Source of the DNA: Lysobacter sp. HDW10
GTDB lineage: Bacteria > Pseudomonadota > Gammaproteobacteria > Xanthomonadales > Xanthomonadaceae
Direction of reading: 5' to 3'
Length of the DNA stretch: 64,000 nucleotides
NCBI RefSeq assembly: GCF_011300685.1
Contig: NZ_CP049864.1
Location: 310,001-374,000, forward strand
Shown: piece by piece, positions 36,977 through 45,788 of the stretch
Layout: every line of letters begins with the position of its first letter
Position numbering within the stretch: the stretch's first letter is position 1
Program-made: the position numbers and the translations under genes
Notes under the pieces: generated by a model
What the model was told of the DNA's origin: nothing
The model's input: only the letters and a program-made list of their open reading frames with translations
Database searches by the model: none

Positions 36977-38485
36977 ATGGACACGTTTAAGAGCTTGACG
37001 CGCGAGAATCCAAACCTCTTGTCTAGATTGTTGGCTAGACCTCTCGCACTGATCCTAGTTGCATTTGCATGCGGTAATGCTTTGTACTTTAGTGCATCGG
37101 CGGCTACACCGCTAATTCAAGCTGATGCTTGGTACTTTCTTGAACATTTCATTTACAAGTACATAGATGGAACACTTGGATTTCTAGACCTTTTCATACA
37201 GCGAGGCGGTGGCGACCATGCTCAACCGCTGCAAAAGCTCGTGTTGCTCTGGCACACCCGCTACTTTGGAATGGATTTTAGGATAGAAGGCATCGTTGGC
37301 ACATTTGCGGCGATCGCATGCTTCGCTTTAGTCGCCTTCGTCCTCATGAAAAACGAGTCCTTAGATGATCGCGCGCGATTGGTGCAGGCGCTAGCGCTCG
37401 GAATGGTATTTGTCTGCGGACTTTCCTTGAACTCAATCAATATTTATACGTGGCCGTTGGTCACACTGGGCTTCATAATTCTCTTTGTTGCGCTATTGTT
37501 TGCGGTCCTCATTGCAAGTACGTCACTGGGCAAACGGCCAATTGCTTCGATGTTTCTAGCATTTTGCGTTGGCATGCTTTGTGATGAGCAGAGCGTCGTA
37601 TTCGCGTTCTCTTTGATCGTCGGATTGGCTCTATTCGGACGTGGAGATCGGCCTCAGTTTTTGAAAACTGCCGCGTCAATCTGTATGGGAATTATCATTT
37701 CACGGATGGCCCTTTGGTGGATTTCCTCCCAAGCGTCCGTGAGTTCTTCCGCCTTTGAAGTCGGCGTTGACACTTCAAAGCTACTCAGTTGGCCCGACAT
37801 CCTGAATGCAGTGATCATTCCCGCATCAGATGGAGTAGTTCATCAAGAACATTTTGCGAAGCTGGGTGCCCACGCGAGTGCCTTTAAATGGCTTGTCGCC
37901 ATTTCGGGGATAGTACTCAATAGTTGGCTAGTGTGGACGCTTTTTATATTGAGACGAAGGGGCAGCAAGGATGTTCGACTGGTCCTCGCGACGTTCCTGT
38001 TACTAACCTGTTACGTTGTAACTTTTGGCCTTGTGATCAATCGCGTCGGAACATTCGGCTGGGAATACCTGCACCAACCAAGATACGTTTTCTACTACCA
38101 GCTACCGTTCGTTTCAATGTTCATCATTCTTCATTACACCCAAGGAGAGCGAGCAAAAGAGTCCCGTTCAATTCTTGGACGAGCATTTCCAATTGCAGTC
38201 ATTTTGGGAGTCGGAGCATTACAGGTCGCGCTAAGCCGCGAGGCTTGGAAAATGCCACCTTACCTTGTCGCGTATTGGGTCGGTGCTGCATCGAAGATGG
38301 AAGAGATCCGCACCAATCCTGATGCCGATGTATCGAAGTGCCCAGACATAATTGATCCGTGCGCCTACTCGCGAGAACACAGAACTGAAACGATGGAGTA
38401 TCTTCATGATCATCGTCTTAACCTGTACTCAGAAAGCTTTCAGCGAAGGGTAGGCTTGCGGCCGATTAGTTCGCACCAACGATGA
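36977..38485 (+). CDS. Polytopic membrane protein, candidate GT-C glycosyltransferase
   Basis: I recognise no named family. From the ATG at 36977 the protein has 502 residues with about ten to twelve hydrophobic segments. The first large loop is polar and periplasmic by prediction, holding QADAWYFLEHF near 40 and RGGGDHAQPLQKLVLLWHTRYFG near 72-94 in two parts. Acidic residues after the first helix and such a loop are typical of GT-C enzymes using lipid-linked sugars, like ArnT or Gtr transferases. A TTG at 36968 overlapping the wecE stop is an alternative start. The position after a GT2, a flippase and an aminotransferase suggests it attaches the modified sugar to O-antigen in the periplasm, or serves as another O-antigen assembly protein. 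Confidence 0.6.
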   Translation: MDTFKSLTRENPNLLSRLLARPLALILVAFACGNALYFSASAATPLIQADAWYFLEHFIYKYIDGTLGFLDLFIQRGGGDHAQPLQKLVLLWHTRYFGMDFRIEGIVGTFAAIACFALVAFVLMKNESLDDRARLVQALALGMVFVCGLSLNSINIYTWPLVTLGFIILFVALLFAVLIASTSLGKRPIASMFLAFCVGMLCDEQSVVFAFSLIVGLALFGRGDRPQFLKTAASICMGIIISRMALWWISSQASVSSSAFEVGVDTSKLLSWPDILNAVIIPASDGVVHQEHFAKLGAHASAFKWLVAISGIVLNSWLVWTLFILRRRGSKDVRLVLATFLLLTCYVVTFGLVINRVGTFGWEYLHQPRYVFYYQLPFVSMFIILHYTQGERAKESRSILGRAFPIAVILGVGALQVALSREAWKMPPYLVAYWVGAASKMEEIRTNPDADVSKCPDIIDPCAYSREHRTETMEYLHDHRLNLYSESFQRRVGLRPISSHQR

Positions 38486-38525
38486 CTGGGACACATTTTC
38501 TTTTGCTCAAGGAAGATATCTCGAT

Positions 38526-38966
38526 ATGAGAAGTTTCATAGCGAAAACTATAGCTTTGTCCAGCGTTTTCCTACTCATTTCGTGTGAGCCTGAGATTACC
38601 GCAGGTAGTTCTGGAACAGCCTCAAGTGAAGATAAATTATCGTCGCCCGTCGAATCTTTTGATCCCGTTCTAGTATCCGAAAACGGGATGTTGACGGTTC
38701 GAAACGGGCGGATTGATCTCTGTACCAACCCAGAAGGGATTGTCAGTAGCGACGTAGATTGGAATGCCACTGAGGCAAGGACCGAAGGAACGCAAGTTTG
38801 GTTGAAAGAAGCGAACAAAGCGGCGGTGCTATGGTCAGCAGCTGGTGCAATTTCAAGTTCGCACACGGGAGTCTGGCTGCGTGACGGTACCGAGATAATT
38901 CTCAAAGATGCAGAGAATATGTCCGAATTGGCTCGCGTCAAGGTAACTTCAATTGCCTGCAACTAG
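38526..38966 (+). CDS. Small lipoprotein with a C-terminal beta-sandwich-like domain
   Basis: A 146-residue protein with a lipoprotein signal: basic start MRSFIAK, hydrophobic core and lipobox LISC ending at Cys20. A Ser/Thr-rich linker (about 25-48) leads to a domain of about 95 residues. It begins near RIDLCTNPEG and ends VTSIACN, so one Cys at each end may form a disulfide. The pattern GxW-x-x-DGTEIILKDA near the end recalls small secreted beta-sandwich domains in other proteobacterial polysaccharide loci, but I cannot name the family. It lies 40 bases after the membrane protein gene and is the last gene of the plus half. A periplasmic or outer-membrane role with that protein is a guess. 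Confidence 0.55.
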   Translation: MRSFIAKTIALSSVFLLISCEPEITAGSSGTASSEDKLSSPVESFDPVLVSENGMLTVRNGRIDLCTNPEGIVSSDVDWNATEARTEGTQVWLKEANKAAVLWSAAGAISSSHTGVWLRDGTEIILKDAENMSELARVKVTSIACN

Positions 38967-38978
38967 CGCGATTTGCAA

Positions 38979-39722
38979 TCATGCCTCGTAAATTAGGTAC
39001 TGCGACCAGCCCGCCCAAGACCAGAATGCCGCTTGCGCTGGAAATCGGTCTTCAGCATCTCGATAGTTCGCCATCAACTCATCCTCCAACCAAGGCACTC
39101 TCGCAACACCTTCTGCGACGAGATGAAGCCCCATACTCTTTGCGTAGGACTTGATAAAGTCCCGGTCTGGAAGGTCCTGGTGTGTATTGTCATCATCAAA
39201 CCGAGAAATTACGAGATTGACGTCAGCCTTCACCAGATCGGATATGGACGGCATGGACGCTTCATTAGATGCCTCAGATGGCCATTCGAGATACAGGCGT
39301 CCACCTGGCTTTAGTTTTCGTACACACCAATCAATGAAAGATGCAGGCGATTTGATGTGCTCTATAAAATGCGCCGAAAGAACTGCATCAAATGTCTGCC
39401 CATTGAACTCAGGCGGTTGCGCGTTCCAGTCACTCAGTTCGTACGCATCAAAGTCGTCAAATCTCGACCCCTTCTCTATTGAGTACGCATACATTCGAAT
39501 GTCCTGCCTAACAGGGTCCGGCCAATTCCGAAAGATCGACAAAGACCCGTCACCTGCTCCAATGTCTACCAACGTTGAATTCTGAGGCAGCGTCTTGACA
39601 AAAGCAGTTCTAGGATGAAACTGAAAATACAACTCAATCGCTCTCTCCGCGCTCAAGACAGGGGTTCGGGATTTTCGGTACCAGTTGAGAACGCTTTCAT
39701 AGTTCATGTCACTGCTCACCAA
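38979..39722 (-). CDS. Class I SAM-dependent methyltransferase
   Basis: A 247-residue methyltransferase of the Methyltransf_11/23 type. Motif I is LVDIGAGDGSLSIF (about 51-64), followed by FDAVLSAHFIEHIKSPASF (about 110-128) and LKPGGRLYLEWPSE near 137-150. The short N-terminal helix (YESVLNWYRKSRT) and C-terminal WSWAGWSQYLIYEA may recognise the acceptor. It is the last gene of the minus-strand O-antigen run, 20 bases after gmhB. A natural role is methylating a sugar of the O-chain. In Wzm/Wzt systems terminal methylation can stop chain growth and mark the chain for export. A nucleotide-sugar substrate is also possible. Confidence 0.78.
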   Translation of the reverse strand: MVSSDMNYESVLNWYRKSRTPVLSAERAIELYFQFHPRTAFVKTLPQNSTLVDIGAGDGSLSIFRNWPDPVRQDIRMYAYSIEKGSRFDDFDAYELSDWNAQPPEFNGQTFDAVLSAHFIEHIKSPASFIDWCVRKLKPGGRLYLEWPSEASNEASMPSISDLVKADVNLVISRFDDDNTHQDLPDRDFIKSYAKSMGLHLVAEGVARVPWLEDELMANYRDAEDRFPAQAAFWSWAGWSQYLIYEA

Positions 39723-39742
39723 ATTAAGAGTGCTGTCGCCAC

Positions 39743-40318
39743 TTAGAGATTCGATAGAATATCTAGGCGGCTAATGTCGTCGCTCGAAGTAAAGAGTGCC
39801 GCGTTATAGATTCCGGCTGCATGCGCTGCTTCAATATCGCTTTGCTTGTCACCGATAAGCACACTTGTTTCGGCGTTTATGTTCCACCTGCTCATTGCTT
39901 GCCTGAGCATCCCTGGTTGAGGCTTCCTACAATCGCATTCAACACGATACCGCCCTTCGCCAGCAGTTGGGTGATGCGGGCACCAGAACGTCGCTGCCAG
40001 TGGCGCATTTCGCTCGGTGAATACCTTGTGCACCCATCGTGTGTACTTGATAAAATCCAGCTCACTGTAATACCCTCGCCCAATACCAGCTTGATTCGTC
40101 ACGACAACTGGCAGGAAACCCTTCTCGTGCGCTCTGGCTACAAATTCGAATATTCCATCGACCCAATCGGTTTGTTTGGGTGAGTGAACGTAGCCATGAT
40201 TTACGTTGATGACACCGTCTCTATCTAAAAAAAGCGCGCGTCTCGGCGCCGAGAGCTGCGCCAACTGTTCCGAGAGCGTAGGGTCAAGAAATGGCTGCCG
40301 GATCTCGATCTGGCTCAT
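39743..40318 (-). CDS. gmhB: D-glycero-D-manno-heptose 1,7-bisphosphate phosphatase (GmhB type)
   Basis: HAD-superfamily phosphatase of 191 residues that removes the C7 phosphate from heptose 1,7-bisphosphate. HAD motif I is FLDRDGVINVN with Asp32 and Asp34. The GmhB zinc-loop cysteine pattern appears in FWCPHHPTAGEGRYRVECDCRKPQPGM read in parts (Cys and His ligands near 115-135). The C-terminal IGDKQSDIEAAHAAG holds the Mg-binding Asp. It overlaps hddC by four bases and stands third in the reaction order after GmhA and HddA. The alpha anomer is expected because the guanylyltransferase next to it is HddC type. Confidence 0.9.
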   Translation of the reverse strand: MSQIEIRQPFLDPTLSEQLAQLSAPRRALFLDRDGVINVNHGYVHSPKQTDWVDGIFEFVARAHEKGFLPVVVTNQAGIGRGYYSELDFIKYTRWVHKVFTERNAPLAATFWCPHHPTAGEGRYRVECDCRKPQPGMLRQAMSRWNINAETSVLIGDKQSDIEAAHAAGIYNAALFTSSDDISRLDILSNL

Positions 40319-41016
40319 GCGGGCACAAAAATTGATTGGGCGCGTGCATAGTCTTCCGGTACACCAATATCGATGAATTTCTCTGCGCCGTCTATCACAG
40401 CAATATCTGACTTTTCCACTGCAGGCACCAATACGTCTTGCTCGAAAGAAAATCTGGACGTCGCAGGCATTGAATTGATCGCCCTCTCGGTCAATAGATA
40501 GCAGCCGCCATTGATCAGTCCTGGACCTTGCTGACCTTTCTCACTAAATCCAACTGCACGCTGATTTGAAACAACGACAGCACCATAGCGGGACACATCG
40601 TCGACCGGGGCTAGGACCATGCCCATCGAAGCGTTCATCTCTTCAACAACATGTTCAAGCGGACGCAAAGAGTACTCCAAATAGGTGTCGCCATTGACTA
40701 CATGGCAGCTGGGTTCATTCAAGTGCTTGCATGCTAAACGTATAGCTCCACCGGTACCCAGTGGTGCCCGCTCACATGAGTACGAAATTGCCATGCCATT
40801 CCAGCGCTGTCCAACGGCTAGTTCGACTTGCTCTGCCAGATAGCCGGTTGCCAGAATTGTGTGGCGGATTCCCTGCCTAGCCAAACGATCAAGTAACCAC
40901 GCGATAAAAGGACGACCGGCAACAGGTGCCAGAGGTTTTGGCACGTCGCTGACTACGCTACGTAGTCTGGTACCCTTGCCGCCGGCAAGAACAATGCATT
41001 CTTCAACTGGCTTCAC
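40315..41016 (-). CDS. hddC: D-glycero-alpha-D-manno-heptose 1-phosphate guanylyltransferase (HddC-like)
   Basis: Nucleotidyltransferase that should activate heptose 1-phosphate with GTP to give GDP-heptose. The signature GGKGTRLRSVVSDVPKPLAP starts at about residue 12, then RPFIAWLLDRLARQG, VVNGDTYLEY near 105 and GLINGGCYLL near 162. The start is taken at GTG 41016 (233 residues), which overlaps gmhA by 14 bases; a TTG at 41037 would overlap by 35. It belongs to the gene run hddA-gmhA-hddC-gmhB. GTP as donor is inferred from the company of HddA and GmhB rather than from residues I can read. Confidence 0.86.
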   Translation of the reverse strand: MKPVEECIVLAGGKGTRLRSVVSDVPKPLAPVAGRPFIAWLLDRLARQGIRHTILATGYLAEQVELAVGQRWNGMAISYSCERAPLGTGGAIRLACKHLNEPSCHVVNGDTYLEYSLRPLEHVVEEMNASMGMVLAPVDDVSRYGAVVVSNQRAVGFSEKGQQGPGLINGGCYLLTERAINSMPATSRFSFEQDVLVPAVEKSDIAVIDGAEKFIDIGVPEDYARAQSIFVPA

Positions 41017-41590
41017 GTGGGTGCATCTCAGCTTCAATTAAGGCGCAAAGCATATGACCGAGAAACTCGTGACCTTCCTGAATTCGTGGAGTTTCATTTG
41101 AAGGCACTTGGAAGCATAAGTCTGACTGTTGTGCCAATGTCCCACCATGGCTACCCGTGAACCCAATCGTCAAAATGCCGCGCGCCTTTGCCGCTTCCAC
41201 TGCACGAATGATATTCGGTGAATTCCCTGAAGTTGAAATCGCCACAAACACGTCACCGGCTCGTCCGATTGCTTCAATTTGACGCGCGAATACATAGTCG
41301 TATCCGTAATCGTTTCCTATTGCTGTCAAAATGCTTGAATCAGTGGTGAGTGCAACGGATGCGAGCCCAGGTCTGTCGTAGTAAAAGCGGCTAACGAGCT
41401 CACCCGACCAATGTTGGGCATCGGCCGCGCTACCGCCATTGCCTGCAAACATGATCTTTCCACCGGCACGCAAGGCATTCGTACTTAGGTTAGTTGCCTC
41501 AATGAGCTGATCCGAGAATTTTTGTGATTCTGCCATCCGCTTAAAGTTCTCTTGAACTTTGTCGAACTCAGATTTGATAAATACTTTCAT
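41003..41590 (-). CDS. gmhA: Sedoheptulose-7-phosphate isomerase (GmhA)
   Basis: SIS-domain isomerase that converts sedoheptulose 7-phosphate to D-glycero-D-manno-heptose 7-phosphate, the entry to heptose synthesis. With the ATG at 41590, overlapping the hddA stop by four bases, it has 195 residues. Motifs include MFAGNGGSAADAQHWSGEL near 47-65, TTDSSILTAIGNDYGYDYVF and ISTSGNSPNIIRAVEAA, with EGHEFLGHMLCALIE near the end carrying the catalytic His. It may be a second copy besides one for LPS core heptose elsewhere in the genome. Confidence 0.93.
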   Translation of the reverse strand: MKVFIKSEFDKVQENFKRMAESQKFSDQLIEATNLSTNALRAGGKIMFAGNGGSAADAQHWSGELVSRFYYDRPGLASVALTTDSSILTAIGNDYGYDYVFARQIEAIGRAGDVFVAISTSGNSPNIIRAVEAAKARGILTIGFTGSHGGTLAQQSDLCFQVPSNETPRIQEGHEFLGHMLCALIEAEMHPREAS

Positions 41591-42615
41591 TGGTGCAATG
41601 TCCATGACGTCGCCCCCTGTGAATTAAAGTGAAAGTCAAGCACGCTACCGCCTTGCTCCAAAAGCGCTCGACAAAGTGAAATGCGATCAACCGGGTCGCA
41701 GACAAACATCATGAATCCGCCGCCACCCGCACCGGAAACCTTGACTGCTTTGGCGCCAGCCCTTGCACCAATGCGCTCCAATGAGTCAATCATTGGGTTG
41801 CTAACACTGCTTGCCATACGCTTCTTTGCAAGCCAACCTCGCTGCAAGGTCTTAGCAAACCCGTCAATATCGCCTCGAAGAAGATCCTGTTTCATTTGAA
41901 CCGCTTCTTGCTTGAGTTCGTGCATGGCCTCAAGCGGATCTTTTATGCCCTCTCTAGCATTCATAACTTGCTCGTCGATGATGCGTGCGGACTCACGTGA
42001 TACACCCGTGAAGTAGAGCACGATGGATGACTCCAATTCACTCACGATCCAATCTTTAATTCGAAGCGGATTGACCACCACGCGATCTTCCGCGCCAAAC
42101 TCCATGAAATTGAACCCACCAAACGTCGCCGCGTACTGGTCTTGCTTCCCGCCCGTCAGACCAAGGTCTTTTCGTTCGACTTCATACGCCAATCGCGCAA
42201 TTTCGTACTCACCGAGTGGCAGGCGAAAGTACTCCGCCATTGCAGTCACGATTGCCACCACCATGGTAGAAGAAGATCCCAATCCGGAACCCGGCGGCGC
42301 ATCTGAGTATGTTTTGATTGAGATTGCAGGTGCATCGTCCAGAAAATCGCGACGAATTCTATCGTAGACACCATGGATGAGTTGCAGCTCGGGGGCTTTG
42401 CAATCTATCGTTCCGACGGGCCATGTGTCTTGCGCATTTCGGTCTATTGCATTGAAGCTCACTGTATTGCCTTCGCTCGCAGTGATCGTTGCATAAGCAA
42501 ACTTATCAATACTTGCATTCATTACAGCACCGCCGTAGTTGTCACAGAACGGAGAAACATCTGTGCCACCTCCAGCTAAACCAAGACGCAATGGTGCACG
42601 TGCTCTTACGATCAC
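41587..42615 (-). CDS. hddA: D-glycero-alpha-D-manno-heptose 7-phosphate kinase (HddA-like)
   Basis: GHMP-family kinase that phosphorylates heptose 7-phosphate at C1 in the alpha configuration. The start is GTG 42615, preceded by AGGAG and overlapping the glycosyltransferase stop (GTGA); the protein then has 342 residues. The substrate motif [14 protein letters not shown] lies near 9-22, the GHMP ATP loop [11 protein letters not shown] at about 107-117, and the third motif [13 protein letters not shown] near 295. A longer open frame to 42732 lies inside the neighbour and is rejected. It differs from bifunctional HldE, which makes the beta-ADP heptose for LPS core. Confidence 0.92.
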   Translation of the reverse strand: MIVRARAPLRLGLAGGGTDVSPFCDNYGGAVMNASIDKFAYATITASEGNTVSFNAIDRNAQDTWPVGTIDCKAPELQLIHGVYDRIRRDFLDDAPAISIKTYSDAPPGSGLGSSSTMVVAIVTAMAEYFRLPLGEYEIARLAYEVERKDLGLTGGKQDQYAATFGGFNFMEFGAEDRVVVNPLRIKDWIVSELESSIVLYFTGVSRESARIIDEQVMNAREGIKDPLEAMHELKQEAVQMKQDLLRGDIDGFAKTLQRGWLAKKRMASSVSNPMIDSLERIGARAGAKAVKVSGAGGGGFMMFVCDPVDRISLCRALLEQGGSVLDFHFNSQGATSWTLHQ

Positions 42616-45600
42616 TTTGACATCTCCTTTCCGCCCTCGATCTCCAGGGCACCTAAGAGTGTGTTGCGCATAGTCGCGGCGGAGAAATTTGCCTCTGCGT
42701 AATGTGCGCCGGCACGTGAAAGCACAGTCCATCGCTCGTTGTCAGTGAGCAAGCTGACAATTGCGTGCGCAATCTCAACAGGTGAATCCGAAACGAGGGT
42801 ACAACGTTCGATGTCGGGCAAGCCTTGTGCACCCACCGCCGTTGTCACCAATGGAACGCCTTGCTGCAAAGATTCGGTTACTTTGCTCTTAACGCCTGCA
42901 CCGAAACGAAGCGGTACAACAGCAACGCGAGCCAATGCATAGCGCCTTTGCAACTCGGTGTCACTCACATAGCCCGTTACTTCGACCAATGTGCTACTCA
43001 GCGCCTTAACCGCTTCAGTTGGATTAGACCCGACCAATGAAACCTTAACTGTGGGTTCTACTTTCCACACCAGCGGCATGATCTCTTCGACGAGCCACGT
43101 TGCCGCATCTACATTGGGTGGATGGCCAAAGCCCGCCACAAAGAGAATCCCTTCGCGACCCCTCGGGGACGCCGCGCGCTCGAAGCTGTCGTAGCAATAC
43201 GGTGTTATCGCTCTTGCATCAACACTCGGCGCCAGCGCGCGGACCGCCTCAGCTTCCTCTTGAGAAGGGTAAAGGACCACGTCAGATCTTACCCATACAG
43301 ATCTTTCCAAGCGCTCCATCTCGTCCGCATCAGAATCGCTGGTATTTGTTGCTTTCAATGCGGACTCTGCCCTCATGCGAACATGATGAAGATCATGTCC
43401 GTAGTACACAATTCGCGCCTTGCAGTTTTCTCGAATAGCATCAATGTACTTTGAAGCTTCAGAAGGGCGTGAAAGTAGTACAGCATCATATTCGCGACCG
43501 TTGTGACGCATATACGCTTCAAATCCACCCAACCATCGCAACCCGGTAAAAACTTCAATTCCCATCGCTTCGAGCGCGGGCACGTACAAGGGGTCTTTGT
43601 ACAAACTGTCCGGCCAAAACTTCACTACGCATCCGGCTTCGACAAGGGTCTTTAAGAAAGCAACCATCGTGCGTGAACCCGCGTCGCGATCCGGCTGCGG
43701 CGCATAGTGATCGACGACCAGAACCAGTGGTCGGTCCCACGCTCTATCCCTGGCGCGGATAACACTTTCACCATTTGGATAGTGCTTCTTAAGCTGAGAT
43801 TTCCACCTTTCCTTGAACTTTTCTTGATTGACTACTTGATAGGCCTTGATACCGCTTCCCGTGTCCGTACCGTGAGAAATGCCTTCATGGTGAATGACAA
43901 CCGAGAAAGGCGTGTAGAACACTTCATAGCCGGCCTCACGCACTTGGAAAGCCAAGTCCGAGTCCTCACAATATGCCGGCACATATCGTTCGTCGAAACC
44001 ACCAAGTTGTTTGAAAAGATTCGTTGGAATCATCAACGAGGCGCCGGAACAATAGTCAGCCTTTCGAACATAGTTGAATTCTTGATCGTCCGGGTTGGAC
44101 ATACGCCCATAGTTCCATGCAGACGAATCTCTCCAAAGGATGCCGCCGGCTTCTTGCAAGGTTCCGTCGGGATAGACCAGCTTGGAACCCGCCATTCCCG
44201 CGTTCGTATGTTGCTCAAAAACGGCGACCAAGCCATCGAGCCAACCCGGCTGGACCTCAGTATCATTGTTCAAGAAGCATATGTACTGGCCGCGCGCCAG
44301 CGACAACGCTTGATTGCACGATCTAAGAAATCCTAAGTTCGCCACGTTCTCGTGAAAGCGCAGCCCAGGGATCGACTTTAGATGTTCAATGTCCGGATCA
44401 CCCGACGCATCTTCCAGAACAATGACTTCAAACGTTGTTCGTTCGCGCAGCGAATGTATGGAGCGAAGGCATTGCGCCGTGTAACGCAAGTTCCCATAGG
44501 TTGGAATGACGACCGAAACAACCGGGCTTTGATGTTCTAAGAAATGCAATCCGCTCAGATCTTCAACATGATCCTTGCCATCACTCAGCTGACCACGTGG
44601 ATCGAGCATTTTCGAATGCACTCTTCCATTGCTGTTCTCAGTGAGCACAGCATTGAAATCGTGTTCTGACTTCCTTCCTGAAAGCAAAGCAATGAGTGTC
44701 CTGAGTGGCCGCGTGATCTTCCACGAGCGAGACCCAAGGATCAATCCAAGCGCACTATGCAGGTTTTGTGCGCGCAGTTGAGCGTCATGGGCTTTGTCTC
44801 GATATGAAGCCGTTTGAGCCTCTTCGTACGCTAATTGGTGTTGAAGACTTTGAAGCTGAACTTCTTTTTCAGAATGGAGCTTTTCCAAAGCCTCTAAGCC
44901 TGAACGGGTCTCCTCGACTTCTTTGCTCAGTGCTTGAGCCCACGTTGCAACGTTCTCGTGTTCAATCGAAAGATTGGAGACGACCGCACGTGCTTTTGAT
45001 ATTTCTGCATCTTGTGACTTTGCCCAATCAATCGTCGACAAATGTTTCAGGTAGAGATCTTCATCCTTCGACATCAGAACGGAACGCAAATCCAAAGCCG
45101 CTATGTCCTGCCGCTTTGAGGCAATCGCAACAAAATAGACAGCATCACTTAGGGGCGCAAGACCAGCTTCGACCTCTCGATCCACTTCAGTAAAGGCACG
45201 AACCTCACCTGCACCACGTGTCTCAGTGATTGGCACAATTGCAGAAACCACTGAAAACCGCTGTCCAAAATACTTGATGTTCTGAAACTCGACACGAAGC
45301 GCACTGTCAAACTCGTAAAAATCGAGCTCTTTGACATGAAACTCGTTTCGATCTCCATGCCGCGCGTTGTACACCGGCTTGTTTGGAGATGAAATGATGA
45401 GAATCCCGTCCTCTCTAAGCACCCTGGAGATTTCGCGTAGCATTTGCGCTTGCTCTGCCAGATGCTCAATTGTTTCAAAGGAAACGACAACATCAACCGA
45501 CGCGCTCGGCAGTGGAATGTCCGTTGCAGATCCGCGCTTGAATTCGAGGTTCTTGTGCAATGACCCATAGCTAGTTGTTGCGTGTGATACGGCTTCTTCA

Positions 45601-45788
45601 GAGATGTCAACGCCGAACACTTTGAGCGCGACGCTTGAGATCATTGCTGATCCGTAGCCCTCGCCACTTGCAATATCCAGTACGGTCTTACCTTCGCACA
45701 GAGACTTGACGCATGCGTAGCGATGAAGATGCTCTTGACGAATCTCACCAGCCTCCGATGGCGTATATCGCTCGCCCGTAAACTGCAT
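42612..45788 (-). CDS. Three-domain methyltransferase-GT2-GT4 glycosyltransferase (WsaE-like)
   Basis: A 1,058-residue cytoplasmic fusion. Residues about 1-225 are a SAM methyltransferase ([14 protein letters not shown] at 37-50; [10 protein letters not shown] at 101-110). Residues about 255-345 are predicted coiled coil, followed by [11 protein letters not shown] at 353-363. Residues about 422-675 are a GT2 domain with [16 protein letters not shown], the metal-binding LNND at 506-509 and [16 protein letters not shown]. Residues about 685-1058 are a GT4-like domain with [30 protein letters not shown] and [16 protein letters not shown]. The order matches WsaE of Geobacillus S-layer glycans, in which one protein extends the repeat and methylates the chain end. 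As the only backbone glycosyltransferase in the minus half, it may make the repeat by itself. Confidence 0.88.
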   Translation of the reverse strand: MQFTGERYTPSEAGEIRQEHLHRYACVKSLCEGKTVLDIASGEGYGSAMISSVALKVFGVDISEEAVSHATTSYGSLHKNLEFKRGSATDIPLPSASVDVVVSFETIEHLAEQAQMLREISRVLREDGILIISSPNKPVYNARHGDRNEFHVKELDFYEFDSALRVEFQNIKYFGQRFSVVSAIVPITETRGAGEVRAFTEVDREVEAGLAPLSDAVYFVAIASKRQDIAALDLRSVLMSKDEDLYLKHLSTIDWAKSQDAEISKARAVVSNLSIEHENVATWAQALSKEVEETRSGLEALEKLHSEKEVQLQSLQHQLAYEEAQTASYRDKAHDAQLRAQNLHSALGLILGSRSWKITRPLRTLIALLSGRKSEHDFNAVLTENSNGRVHSKMLDPRGQLSDGKDHVEDLSGLHFLEHQSPVVSVVIPTYGNLRYTAQCLRSIHSLRERTTFEVIVLEDASGDPDIEHLKSIPGLRFHENVANLGFLRSCNQALSLARGQYICFLNNDTEVQPGWLDGLVAVFEQHTNAGMAGSKLVYPDGTLQEAGGILWRDSSAWNYGRMSNPDDQEFNYVRKADYCSGASLMIPTNLFKQLGGFDERYVPAYCEDSDLAFQVREAGYEVFYTPFSVVIHHEGISHGTDTGSGIKAYQVVNQEKFKERWKSQLKKHYPNGESVIRARDRAWDRPLVLVVDHYAPQPDRDAGSRTMVAFLKTLVEAGCVVKFWPDSLYKDPLYVPALEAMGIEVFTGLRWLGGFEAYMRHNGREYDAVLLSRPSEASKYIDAIRENCKARIVYYGHDLHHVRMRAESALKATNTSDSDADEMERLERSVWVRSDVVLYPSQEEAEAVRALAPSVDARAITPYCYDSFERAASPRGREGILFVAGFGHPPNVDAATWLVEEIMPLVWKVEPTVKVSLVGSNPTEAVKALSSTLVEVTGYVSDTELQRRYALARVAVVPLRFGAGVKSKVTESLQQGVPLVTTAVGAQGLPDIERCTLVSDSPVEIAHAIVSLLTDNERWTVLSRAGAHYAEANFSAATMRNTLLGALEIEGGKEMSK

